A stretch of DNA of 55,706 bases. Origin: Candidatus Uhrbacteria bacterium RIFOXYC2_FULL_47_19. GTDB lineage: Bacteria; Patescibacteriota; Patescibacteriia; SG8-24. Of the stretch, positions 1 through 9,729 are shown one piece after another. The translations under genes and the position numbers were made by a program. The DNA lies in the NCBI GenBank assembly GCA_001791745.1, contig MGFG01000026.1:1-55706 (forward strand), read 5' to 3'. The notes under the pieces were generated by a model. That model saw only the letters and a program-made list of their open reading frames with translations. It made no database searches and was not told the origin of the DNA. The first letter of the stretch is position 1, and each line of letters begins with the position of its first letter.

Positions 1-32
1 CCTACGTCAGATACCAGCAAGGACAGGATTCA

Positions 33-89
33 GGTCAAGCGAAGCTTGTGCTGGAGTAGTACCACGGGCTTGCCCGTGGGGATCTATTT
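33..89 (+). repeat. 57-bp dispersed repeat, copy 1
   Basis: ggtcaagcgaagcttgtgctggagtagtaccacgggcttgcccgtggggatctattt, identical to 22307-22363. Confidence 0.9.
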
Positions 90-179
90 AGAGCGGTTTT
101 TAGGCGATCGCCTTCTATACTCCCCTACTTTTATATATGCTGGTGTCATCGAATGAAATTTGGTCACCAATTTTGAGAT

Positions 180-2915
180 ATGAAAAAACGTCTAATTGTA
201 ATCGATGGTCATGCACTACTGCATCGGGCTTGGCATGCATTACCACCTCTTTCTACTAAAGATGGGTTGGTTGTTTCTGGGGCCTATGGATTTTTTATGA
301 TCCTACTGAAGGCCATAAAGGAACTAAAACCATCTCACTTGGTAGTAACTTTCGATTTGGCTGGACCAACTTTTAGACATAAGGAGTACAAAGCTTACAA
401 AGCTACTCGTGAGGAAAAGCCTGATGAACTTTATGCGCAAGTGCCGATTATCGAGGAGATCCTAAAGCAGATGGATATTCCAGTTTGTTCAGCCTCTGGT
501 TTCGAGGCTGATGATGTGATAGGTACTATCGCTGTTACGGTCAGGGATCAGAATCCAGAAGTTGAAGTGATTATTGTAACTGGAGATAAAGATACTTTGC
601 AGTTGGTTAATGATGGAGTATCAGTATATACCCTAAGAAAAGGAATGACCGATACAGTTCTTTATAATCCAGCTGGAGTAGAAGAAAAAATGGGTGTTCG
701 ACCGGATCAGATGGTCGACTATAAAGCTTTACGCGGTGACCCATCTGACAACATTCCTGGTGTTCGAGGTGTTGGCGAAAAAACAGCCGTAGATCTTATA
801 CAAAGATTTGGTTCGTTGGCCAATTTATATAAGGCATTGGATGCTAATCAAGCGGAAATCAGTGATTCAGTCCGGCGGAAGTTAATTGAAGGCAAAGACG
901 ATGCTTTAATGTCTCAAAATTTGTGTCGTATCCGGACTGATGTGAAGATTAATTTTCATCTTGTGGACGCAGAGTTTAAACCAGTCACCAGAGAAGCGGT
1001 TCAGGATTCTTTTGAACGCTATCAATTTAGTCGACTACTTACTCAATTACCAAAATCCGATTCCGAAGAGGGACGCAAGGCTGGTGGTCAATTGGGATTA
1101 TTGGGTGAGACCGGTTCGGTGGAGGAAGAAGAACAGCAGTTTGTAAAACATGCCTGGATCGAGGTTAAGACTGTTGCTGAATTGAATAAAATAGTCGAGA
1201 TGCTCAAAAAAACCAAACGTCTGGCCTTTCGTTCTACTGTGTTATTGAATGATAATAACAACTCCTCTATCTCACCCGATCTTTTGGTTTTGAGTGATGA
1301 AAAGGTAGTTTATCTGATATCTAAGGAGATTTTAACAGAGGGTGCAGGTGTTATTAGTAGTCTTTTTTCTGGTCACGGAACGGAGTTGATTTGTCATGAT
1401 CTTAAGACTGAGATTCGTCGGCTTCAAACCCTAGGAATTGAGATCAAAAATCGTACTTTTGATCTAATGTTAGCCTCGTATTTGCTCCATGCTGGAGAGC
1501 GACGTCATTCTCTTGAGGCTATACTTTCTTTTTTGCGTGGTATATCGACCCCAACCAAACATGATGATGTCTCGACCAATCAATTACAGGAACGATTGGT
1601 AGTCGAGGTTAGTCAACTTGCCTCTTTAGCTGATGAATTTTCTATCCAACTCAGGAACAATGGACTACTTGAGGTGTTTTGGGATATGGAGGTTCCACTT
1701 GCTCACGTTCTGGTGCGCTTAGAACACAATGGAGTGGGGTTGGATTCCAAATATCTTTTGAAGTTTTCGGAGGAGTTAGAGAAAAAGATTGATAGTTTGA
1801 CTGCCGAAATTTATGGTTTGGCCGGAGAAGAATTTAATTTAAATTCACCCGGGCAACTCAAAGATGTGTTGTTTGTTCACTTAGGTTTATCGGCTGCTGG
1901 ATTGAAGAAGACTGTAAGTGGGCAAACTTTATCGACAGCTGCTGCAGAGCTAGAGAAGATAAAAGATCAACATGAGATTATTGGGCGAATACTTGATTAT
2001 CGCGAATTAGCCAAGCTTCAATCGACTTATGTCGAGGCTCTGCCTCCATTGGTTGATCCAAAGACCGGTCGGATACACGCCGATTTTAATCAAACTGTGA
2101 CAGCTACCGGTCGATTATCTTCCTCAAATCCGAATCTTCAGAATATTCCAACAGCCGGTTCGGAGTATGGGAAAAAAGTTCGTGATGCTTTTGTCGCACG
2201 GGAAGGTTCAGTCTTACTAGCAGCTGACTATTCGCAGATTGAACTTAGAATAGCGGCGCATATTGCCAACGAGCAAACCATGATTAATGCCTTCTCTTCT
2301 GGTGAAGATATTCATTATCGGACCGCAGTTGAGATGTTTGGTGAAGACAAGGCTAAAGAGAGTAGACGAATTGCCAAGGCTATTAATTTTGGAATTCTGT
2401 ATGGTATGGGCGCTCAACGTCTGGCAGCTAGTACTGATCTGCCAGTAACTGAAGCTCGGAACTACATTGATCAATATTTTGCTCTTCATGGCGGTATTGA
2501 GCAGTACATTCAAGAGACTAAGGAAAAATTAGCTACCGACGGATTTGTTGAAACTATCTTTGGAAGAAAGCGTTTCTTTCCTAACTTTCATCTTCTTAAT
2601 CAGAGAGAGCGAGCCGAGGCTGAACGCCAAGCGGTAAATATGCCAATTCAAGGTTCTTCGGCTGATATGATTAAGAAAGCCATGATCAATATCGATCGCC
2701 TACTAGGTGAACGCTATGGATATGGGGATGATTCGCCAGTTCAGATGATCTTACAGGTTCATGACGAGCTTATTTTTGAAGCCAAAAAAGAACTTGTTGC
2801 TGAAGTAGCCAAACTAGTAACCAAAGAAATGGAGAGTGTGATCAAGCTAAAAGTCCAGATTACTGTAGACATTAAGACCGGAGAACGTTGGGGTTCAATG
2901 GAAAAATTGGTTTAA
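180..2915 (+). CDS. polA: DNA polymerase I
   Basis: 911 aa; N-terminal 5' nuclease (VIDGHALLHRAWHA, GEKTAVDLIQRFG); polymerase motifs (DYSQIELRIAAH, RRIAKAINFGILYGMG, QVHDELIFE). Confidence 0.97.
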   Translation: MKKRLIVIDGHALLHRAWHALPPLSTKDGLVVSGAYGFFMILLKAIKELKPSHLVVTFDLAGPTFRHKEYKAYKATREEKPDELYAQVPIIEEILKQMDIPVCSASGFEADDVIGTIAVTVRDQNPEVEVIIVTGDKDTLQLVNDGVSVYTLRKGMTDTVLYNPAGVEEKMGVRPDQMVDYKALRGDPSDNIPGVRGVGEKTAVDLIQRFGSLANLYKALDANQAEISDSVRRKLIEGKDDALMSQNLCRIRTDVKINFHLVDAEFKPVTREAVQDSFERYQFSRLLTQLPKSDSEEGRKAGGQLGLLGETGSVEEEEQQFVKHAWIEVKTVAELNKIVEMLKKTKRLAFRSTVLLNDNNNSSISPDLLVLSDEKVVYLISKEILTEGAGVISSLFSGHGTELICHDLKTEIRRLQTLGIEIKNRTFDLMLASYLLHAGERRHSLEAILSFLRGISTPTKHDDVSTNQLQERLVVEVSQLASLADEFSIQLRNNGLLEVFWDMEVPLAHVLVRLEHNGVGLDSKYLLKFSEELEKKIDSLTAEIYGLAGEEFNLNSPGQLKDVLFVHLGLSAAGLKKTVSGQTLSTAAAELEKIKDQHEIIGRILDYRELAKLQSTYVEALPPLVDPKTGRIHADFNQTVTATGRLSSSNPNLQNIPTAGSEYGKKVRDAFVAREGSVLLAADYSQIELRIAAHIANEQTMINAFSSGEDIHYRTAVEMFGEDKAKESRRIAKAINFGILYGMGAQRLAASTDLPVTEARNYIDQYFALHGGIEQYIQETKEKLATDGFVETIFGRKRFFPNFHLLNQRERAEAERQAVNMPIQGSSADMIKKAMINIDRLLGERYGYGDDSPVQMILQVHDELIFEAKKELVAEVAKLVTKEMESVIKLKVQITVDIKTGERWGSMEKLV

Positions 2916-3100
2916 GCACCGGTTGGTAGCAAGACTGTTACGAAATAACGGCTTTTGTTTTTGTAAGATTTTTTGTTTGATGGACACGATTAAAATCGTA
3001 AACTAAGCTGAAGCGAGGGTGGTTAGTCTTTAGGATCAAATAATGACCATAGGATTGTTGCTTTTGATCTAAAATAAGCCAAAAAATTCGAATTTGGGAT

Positions 3101-4075
3101 ATGCGTTTTTTGATTTGTGGTTCGGACATCTTTAGATCTAGAAAAAAACTCGCTTTAATACGCGAGCGTTTTAAGCAAACTCGTGATCCGTCCGGATTAA
3201 ATACGGATATTTTTCGAGCTGGTGATCGTACTTCAGTCGAGCTGGCCGAGGCTATACTTACCTACCCGTTTTTAGGTGAACGAAAAATGATCATTGCTGA
3301 TGGTTTTTTGTCACATAATAAAGCAGACCAGGAAGTGATTTTAAGTGCTCTACAACGACAACCAGAAACAACAGTCGCGGTATTTTACGAACCGACAGAT
3401 TTAGCTAATCTTAGTGGCTCTCCCCTACTTCCATTTTTGATTAACGATAGGTTTACCGAGGAATTCAAATCATTAGTTGGTGAACAGGTCACTGGATTCA
3501 TTGCCTCGGAATGTGAGAATTATGGTCTGAAGATAGAGATTAGGGCTTGTACTGAGTTAGCTCAAGCCACCGGAGCTGATTCTTGGCGATTGGTTCAGGA
3601 AATCTCCAAACTCTGTTCATTTGCTGCTGCAAGAGGTGAGCAGGTCATCTCTACTTCAATGATTAAGGAGTTGGTAGTCGGAACTAACGAAGAATCAATT
3701 TTTGATTTTTTAGATGCCTGTTTTGACGGTCGTTCCAGACGTGCTATTCCCCTACTAGATCGATTGATTCAATCCGGAGTGAATGATTTGCAGATTTTGG
3801 CAATGTTACAGCGACAATTGCGGATTTTGATAGGCGCTCGAGATTTATTAAATCGTGGTATTAGTGATCGCCAGACCATTGCTGGAAAGTTGGGTGTTCA
3901 TCCTTACCCCGCTGGTAAGGCTATAGCCTCGGTTCAACAGCTACAACTTACAGACCTAAAAAAAGCCTCTACTGAGTTAGTGGAAATTGAACGTAGATTT
4001 AAGTCTGGGACTGGCAAACTTTTAGCGGAGCTGACTTTGTTTGCTTGTTCAGTTCAACAACCAAGAAGACCTTAA
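3101..4075 (+). CDS. holA: DNA polymerase III delta subunit
   Basis: 324 aa; HolA-like layout, C-terminal LQILAMLQRQLRILIGARDLLNRG; located between polA and rpsT, a common holA-rpsT neighbourhood. Confidence 0.85.
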   Translation: MRFLICGSDIFRSRKKLALIRERFKQTRDPSGLNTDIFRAGDRTSVELAEAILTYPFLGERKMIIADGFLSHNKADQEVILSALQRQPETTVAVFYEPTDLANLSGSPLLPFLINDRFTEEFKSLVGEQVTGFIASECENYGLKIEIRACTELAQATGADSWRLVQEISKLCSFAAARGEQVISTSMIKELVVGTNEESIFDFLDACFDGRSRRAIPLLDRLIQSGVNDLQILAMLQRQLRILIGARDLLNRGISDRQTIAGKLGVHPYPAGKAIASVQQLQLTDLKKASTELVEIERRFKSGTGKLLAELTLFACSVQQPRRP

Positions 4076-4105
4076 TTTTAGCTTAAGAAGATCTTTTTAG
4101 ATAAC

Positions 4106-4136
4106 AAAAACCCCGACTTGCATCGGGATTTTTTGG
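4106..4136. terminator. hairpin terminator between convergent holA and rpsT
   Basis: cccgacttgcatcggg followed by attttttgg, preceded by A-run. Confidence 0.7.
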
Positions 4137-4141
4137 CTTTT

Positions 4142-4423
4142 CTACTTAGAAGCCTTTTTAGCAGCCTCTTTTCTGATACCGATCGTTAGGCGTGATTTGA
4201 TGCGTGAAACAGTGTTCTTTTTGAGGACTCCGTTTTGCGCTGCCTTATCGACCGATTTCACTACACTCTTGGCTAAAGCTTCAGCCTTCTTGATATCTCC
4301 AGCTTCCAAGGCTTTACGAGCCTGCCTTCGGAGATAAGTCACGTTTTCTTTGACTCTCTTATTGCGCGCTTCCCGGGTTTGGGTCTGGCGCAAGGCTTTC
4401 ATTGCCGACTTTTTGTTGGGCAT
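4142..4423 (-). CDS. rpsT: 30S ribosomal protein S20
   Basis: MPNKKSAMKALRQTQTREARNKRVK...AAQNGVLKKNTVSRIKSRL. Confidence 0.96.
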   Translation of the reverse strand: MPNKKSAMKALRQTQTREARNKRVKENVTYLRRQARKALEAGDIKKAEALAKSVVKSVDKAAQNGVLKKNTVSRIKSRLTIGIRKEAAKKASK

Positions 4424-4491
4424 AAACGACTATTTCTTAGTTGTTCCAGGATTCAGAGACAACGGGATGATAGCTCAAGCTGCTCTGGTCG

Positions 4492-5478
4492 TCAAGCCTG
4501 ATCATCCCCTTCTATAAGTCCCGGGCTAATATCATCCAAGAGCTTAACTTGATCGAGCTTGCCGGCCAATTTTGAGTAACCAGAATGAACGGTATCCATG
4601 GCCCCCTTAGCATTGGTGACATGCCTAGATAAAACATTGATAGTACCTTCGAATTTTATAGATTCTTGCTGTACTCCTTTTAAAATATCCCAAATCTTTT
4701 GAGATTGTTCTTGGAGTTTGGTTCTTTCCATACCCATCAGTATCACTCGCAGGAAGTTTAGAAAGCCGTGTGGCGAGGTCATTAGGACATTTTTCCCTTT
4801 GGCATAGTCGAGTAGATTTGATTCGTCATCGGTCAGAATGTGGTAATAGACATTCTCTGATGGGATGTACATGACGGCAAAATTGACCGTACCCTCGTCA
4901 GGTAGTAGATATTTTTTGCTAATGTCATCAATATGCCGCTTTACTGCCTTAATGAATTCTCGTTGTGATGATTTGCGTAAGTCATCAGTCTCGGCTCTGG
5001 AGAGTTGTTTAAAGTTCTCTAGTGGGAACTTGGAGTCAATTGGGATAAGGCCGGATTTAGTGCGGATAATAGCATCGACAGTTTGGCCATCACGGAATTT
5101 ATATTGAAGTTCATAATGACCTAACGAAAACACCTGAGCCAGCATGTCTGCTAAGATTTGCTCTCCAATATTCCCCCGTAGTTTAGGATGAAGCAGCTCA
5201 CTAAACTCCTCAAACCCTTTAAATCGCTCCTGAACGGTCCCTAGTTCGCGTTGAACCGACATGATGACCTGAGCAGCACGGTCAAGACGTGAATTTATTG
5301 ATTCGGTCGTCTTATCTAGTCTTTCATTCATTCCCTGAATATTCTGGTTCAACATGACCAGACCACGATCGTTGCCACGAGCATCATCAGTAATTTTGAT
5401 ACGACGACTTAATGAAAAGAAGGCAAAAATTAAAAAAGCTACTGCTAAAACGAGTACGAAAAGTAAGAGTTCAGTCAT
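4492..5478 (-). CDS. rmuC: DNA recombination protein RmuC family
   Basis: N-terminal TM; GNIGEQILADML, DAIIRTKSGLIPIDSKFPLENF, TSPHGFLNFLRVI. Confidence 0.92.
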   Translation of the reverse strand: MTELLLFVLVLAVAFLIFAFFSLSRRIKITDDARGNDRGLVMLNQNIQGMNERLDKTTESINSRLDRAAQVIMSVQRELGTVQERFKGFEEFSELLHPKLRGNIGEQILADMLAQVFSLGHYELQYKFRDGQTVDAIIRTKSGLIPIDSKFPLENFKQLSRAETDDLRKSSQREFIKAVKRHIDDISKKYLLPDEGTVNFAVMYIPSENVYYHILTDDESNLLDYAKGKNVLMTSPHGFLNFLRVILMGMERTKLQEQSQKIWDILKGVQQESIKFEGTINVLSRHVTNAKGAMDTVHSGYSKLAGKLDQVKLLDDISPGLIEGDDQA

Positions 5479-5746
5479 AGTATCCTAGAGTATATGTCTT
5501 AAGGCTTTCCTTCGGAAGGTTAAGCGGTGGATAAGAATTTAGATCCTCAAAAACCACCGTCTCCATTTAAGAGATTAAATATATTAATATAGTATTTTAC
5601 GACGCATCTTTTTAGCTTATTTATCATAAAATTTAAAGATTACCTCTCTAGTTTTTCGAGTAATTTTTTAAGTCAAAGTCTTCGCTTAATCGAACTTTAG
5701 AATCTTCACAAACCCGAATTATCATGTTATACTCATTCGCGAGCTG

Positions 5747-5821
5747 GTCCCTGTAGCTCAATGGATAGAGCAGATCTCTCCTAAGGATAAGATGGAGGTT
5801 CGACTCCTCCCGGGGACACCA
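5747..5821 (+). tRNA. tRNA-Arg (CCT)
   Basis: Acceptor GTCCCTG/CGGGGAC, loop CTCCTAA, T-arm GGAGGTTCGACTCCTCC, encoded CCA. Confidence 0.9.
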
Positions 5822-5916
5822 CTTGAGCGTATATTCACACATGTGCATAAACTGTTACTACTGTGGATATAAAGAAATCATTAAAGATTTTTAAGGCTTA
5901 AAATAAAAAAGTATTA

Positions 5917-5992
5917 GGGCCCGTAGCTCATCTGGTAGAGCGCTGCGTTCGCATCGCAGAGGTGAGGAGTTCGAGTCTCCTCGGGTCCACCA
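5917..5992 (+). tRNA. tRNA-Ala (CGC)
   Basis: Acceptor GGGCCCG/CGGGTCC, anticodon arm CTGCG-TTCGCAT-CGCAG, encoded CCA. Confidence 0.93.
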
Positions 5993-6029
5993 TGCCCTAT
6001 AGCAATCAGTTTAATAGGGAACCAAAAAA

Positions 6030-6054
6030 ACCAGAGAGATCTGGTTTTTTGTTT
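6030..6054 (+). terminator. terminator after tRNA-Ala
   Basis: accagagagatctggttttttg hairpin plus T-run. Confidence 0.6.
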
Positions 6055-6059
6055 CTCGT

Positions 6060-6540
6060 GTAACTTGTTTTAGGTAATAATTTTTTATTACCTGCAAAAT
6101 CTTGGATCTTAGCCTAAGGGATTTTTTAAGAAATTAATTAGTGGGGATTTTTTGAAGTTTCTTATGAAACAAGGAATCAAATTTTTTTCTTCATAAGAAT
6201 GAGCCTTTTTCTAAGGAAGACGGAGAGAGGTGTTTTATCTTTTTAAGATTTTTGTGTTTTTAAGTTGTAAAACTTACTAATTTTGATTTTTTATCTTTTT
6301 AAAGTAGTTTTTTAATTTAAGCTTATTTTATAATTGTACGACACTATAAAGATGATTAGGATTAATTATTTTTTATCCACATCCATAAAAATTGATTGTG
6401 GATAATTCCTTTTTAAGATTAGAAATTCTTTAAAGTAATCCACAGAAGTTTTTATCCACAAAGAAATAATAGAAAAAGACCTAAGATTAGCGAAAAAAAC
6501 AGTGTTGATAACTTTGACCATAGCTCAGAAAAATGTTACC
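6060..6540. other. candidate replication-origin-like region (AT-rich with DnaA-box cluster)
   Basis: TTATCCACA at 6373-6381, TGTGGATAA at 6397-6405, TAATCCACA at 6436-6444, TTATCCACA at 6452-6460; very AT-rich; no convincing ORF. Confidence 0.5.
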
Positions 6541-6551
6541 ATATTATATGT

Positions 6552-7385
6552 ATGGGGAGGGCAATGGTAAAAAACAAAATGGGGATTTTTAAGATAAAAA
6601 AAACGATATATTCAGAATCCATTTTTTTGGTGATGGTTTTTACCGTCATTTTTTTTGCCTGCTGGTCTGGTGATGCAGTTGAGGCTATGAGTTCAGCTAA
6701 TTATGAGGTTACTGGTGACACCATCAGTATTGGGGGAGGTAACTCTAGTTCTGCAAGTTACGTTGCTGAAGACACTTTTGGTGATATAGCCTCAGGCGAA
6801 GACCTACAAAGCGCTAATTACAGTGGATGTTCAGGCTTTCAGTGCGTCGATGGGTCACCTTATATCAGTTTTTCCGTGAAAGAGGGGACTTCAAAACCTG
6901 GTGTGGAGGGGACAGGGGTAGCTCTGGGTTCGCTTTCTACCTCTTCAGTTACGACCTCTGATGGAGTGGGTGTAAATTCAGTCTTTGTTTTAACTGAAAC
7001 ATCTGCAGATAACGGATTGGCAGTCGGAGTCATTAGCACTTATTCTGGCTTAAAGCGATTTTCAACCTCAGACATCATCAGTTCTTCTTCGGCCACACTC
7101 TCTGCTGGTAGTGAAGGATATGGAGTTTGTGTTGGTTCAGCTGCTGAAGATTTAGACAGCCCAGATACACTTTCAGCTTCTGCGCCTTACGATGGAGTTT
7201 GTAATAAAGTCAACGGTCATGATGTGGGTTTGGTGGATGGTACACTTCGAACGATTGTTGATTCCTCGGGACAGATTAAAGGTGGAGATATTGAGATATT
7301 GGTCAAGGCCTCAATAAGTCCAGTCTCTGCAGCTGGTAATGATTACATTGATACACTGACCTTTATAGCGACAGGAACTTATTAG
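6552..7385 (+). CDS. secreted surface protein with WxL-like C-terminal motif
   Basis: Signal/TM (SIFLVMVFTVIFFACWSGDAVEA); C-terminus NDYIDTLTFIATGTY. Confidence 0.75.
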   Translation: MGRAMVKNKMGIFKIKKTIYSESIFLVMVFTVIFFACWSGDAVEAMSSANYEVTGDTISIGGGNSSSASYVAEDTFGDIASGEDLQSANYSGCSGFQCVDGSPYISFSVKEGTSKPGVEGTGVALGSLSTSSVTTSDGVGVNSVFVLTETSADNGLAVGVISTYSGLKRFSTSDIISSSSATLSAGSEGYGVCVGSAAEDLDSPDTLSASAPYDGVCNKVNGHDVGLVDGTLRTIVDSSGQIKGGDIEILVKASISPVSAAGNDYIDTLTFIATGTY

Positions 7386-7422
7386 AGTTTTATCGATATT
7401 CAGGCCTCCTTATTAAGGAAAT

Positions 7423-8598
7423 ATGGAAAAGACACTCAAAAAAATGTTGGCCAAATTAGCAGTGATTTCACTGTTGGTGTCTTCTTTCATGGTTGTTGGC
7501 CCAGTCGAAGCTAATAGCTTCACTTCCATGAGTGACACCATGACGCGCCTTAAGACGAGTACTACAGCTGATCACACGATCGGACTGACCCTTCCGGCTA
7601 CTTATAATTTTGATGCCACTGGTAGTACTGATGTGATTATGATCGACTTTCCTGCAGCTAACTTTGTGATGGGTGGTGTTTGGGCAACAACCGACTTTAC
7701 TTTTAGTGACGGCACCTCTAGGACGATAAACGCTATTAATCAAGGTGCAGGCATCACCACAGTTGTTTGTGCTGATGGTGCTAATAATGTTGGAGTAGCG
7801 ATAGACACGACAGCACTGGATTTTCGGGTTATGCCTTGTGGTTCCAGTTATACTCCACAAGTAGCTGGTGCAACTATTGCCTTTACAATTGATGGGACAA
7901 CAACTGATGGGACTTTAACTAATCCAGCGGCGGCAAATACCTATACGATTAGTTTGGCCATGACCGACGAGGGTTCAGTTAACGCTCACACTGGTAGTAT
8001 TTCAATCGGTGTAGTGGACAATGATCAAGTCGCCGTTTCAGCCAACATAGATCCCACTATTACCTTTGATATAGACACTTCGACTAATATCGAGGCCGAT
8101 ACAGCGACTCCGTATACCGTTTCTTTTGGGACAGTTACTACGGCGGATAGCAGAGTCTCTGGTGATACCGACTCTGTTAATTACATATTATTAGATCTAG
8201 CTACTAATGCAGCTTCAGGTGCATCTATAACCATACAAAATGCGAATGGCACATCCGGTATGGTGTCAACCTCTACTCCAGCCGATACCATAGATAATTC
8301 TGATGGGGCCATTGCCGACGGAACTGAACGTTATGGATTTTGTGTTAACACTACTACCTGGACATCTGGTTCACCTTTGACGATCAGTGCTGATTATCTT
8401 GGTATGACCTGCAATGCTGATGGTGAAACCAACGATGTCGAAGACCTTAATACTAATGGCAAGAGTATTGTCGAAGCAGCTGGTCCGATTGCTGGAGGGC
8501 GTGCGGTCATAGTGGCCAATGTTTCTGTTAGTGCAGTTACCGAGGCTCATGATGATTATGCAGATACACTGACTTTTGTGGCTACGGCTACATTCTAG
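7423..8598 (+). CDS. secreted surface protein with WxL-like C-terminal motif
   Basis: Signal peptide; module VIMIDFPAANFVMGGVWATTDFTFSDGTSRTI shared with the 9730 ORF; C-terminus DDYADTLTFVATATF. Confidence 0.78.
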   Translation: MEKTLKKMLAKLAVISLLVSSFMVVGPVEANSFTSMSDTMTRLKTSTTADHTIGLTLPATYNFDATGSTDVIMIDFPAANFVMGGVWATTDFTFSDGTSRTINAINQGAGITTVVCADGANNVGVAIDTTALDFRVMPCGSSYTPQVAGATIAFTIDGTTTDGTLTNPAAANTYTISLAMTDEGSVNAHTGSISIGVVDNDQVAVSANIDPTITFDIDTSTNIEADTATPYTVSFGTVTTADSRVSGDTDSVNYILLDLATNAASGASITIQNANGTSGMVSTSTPADTIDNSDGAIADGTERYGFCVNTTTWTSGSPLTISADYLGMTCNADGETNDVEDLNTNGKSIVEAAGPIAGGRAVIVANVSVSAVTEAHDDYADTLTFVATATF

Positions 8599-8620
8599 GT
8601 CAGTTGAACAATAAGAGCTT

Positions 8621-9658
8621 ATGGAGGAGACAAAAAAAATCGGTTTTAACCATTCCAGTGGAACAAAGAAAACCGTGCTAGCCATCAGCTCTAGTTTTTT
8701 GTTACTAATAGCTGTGTTTTTTCCGCGAGGAACGGAAGCGTTGACTCTTTCTCCACCACATTTTGATTATTCTTTGAATGCAGAGGATTCCGTTTTAGAT
8801 GTTATCAAGCTATTTAATGAGACTAATTCGACCGAAGTTTTTTATCCGATAGTAATGAACTTTGGGGCGAGCAACAACGAGGATGGTACGCCCAGATTTT
8901 ATCCAGCCTCTGAGGATAGATTAGGTGAAGGGATGGCGGAGTGGATTAGTATTGAGACCAACAAAATAGAGCTTGCTCCTGGTGGACGTTATAATCTGCC
9001 GTTTTCCATTAACCTTCCAAAGGAAAATGTAAAACCGGGCGGTCATTATGGAGCGATATTACTTTCTTCGTCTCCGCCGTCTCAGGACGGTGGCGCTGTT
9101 GGTGTGGCGTCTCAACTAGCAACGATAATTTTGGTTCGTGTATCGGGTGATGTGCAAGAGATTGGTGGTATAGCTGAGTTTGGCTTCTCTGATCCCCAGC
9201 CTTGGTATAATCATCTGCCAGTCGAGATGTTCATGCGTTTTGAAAACGCCGGTAATGTACATCTGAAACCAACTGGAAATTTAATCATAGAGAATTGGTA
9301 TGGCCGAAAAGTAGCTGATATTGGAGTCAATCCTGAGGCTAAAAATGTATTACCGTTGAGTATACGTAAGTTCGTCTTCGGATGGGGTAGTAAGATTAGT
9401 GACGAAGAGATGGGTCCAATAGAGACAGAGTTCCGGAACTTTGCTTTAGGTAAGTACACCGCTCGCTTGGTGATTAGTTACGGTACTACTAGTCAGGTGC
9501 TAGCTGCTGAGAGGATTTTTTATGTTTGGCCTTGGAGATTGATGCTGGTTATTGGAGTCGGTCTGATCGCACTTTTGATTATTTTAGTGGCGTTGAAGCG
9601 AGCCTACGATCGATCTCTCATTAAAAAGTTTAGTCGGACCAAGGGTGGTAGACTCTGA
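8621..9658 (+). CDS. DUF916/WxL-interacting-protein-like membrane-anchored protein
   Basis: Signal peptide; LTLSPPHFDYSLNAEDSVLDVIKLFNETNSTEVFYPIV, PGGHYGAILLSS; C-terminal TM plus basic tail. Confidence 0.7.
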   Translation: MEETKKIGFNHSSGTKKTVLAISSSFLLLIAVFFPRGTEALTLSPPHFDYSLNAEDSVLDVIKLFNETNSTEVFYPIVMNFGASNNEDGTPRFYPASEDRLGEGMAEWISIETNKIELAPGGRYNLPFSINLPKENVKPGGHYGAILLSSSPPSQDGGAVGVASQLATIILVRVSGDVQEIGGIAEFGFSDPQPWYNHLPVEMFMRFENAGNVHLKPTGNLIIENWYGRKVADIGVNPEAKNVLPLSIRKFVFGWGSKISDEEMGPIETEFRNFALGKYTARLVISYGTTSQVLAAERIFYVWPWRLMLVIGVGLIALLIILVALKRAYDRSLIKKFSRTKGGRL

Positions 9659-9729
9659 TTCAGAAAATTGTATTTTTGGGATAGGGAAAGCTTGGACTGA
9701 CCCGATTAGGAGGAAAGGAGTTAATCAAA

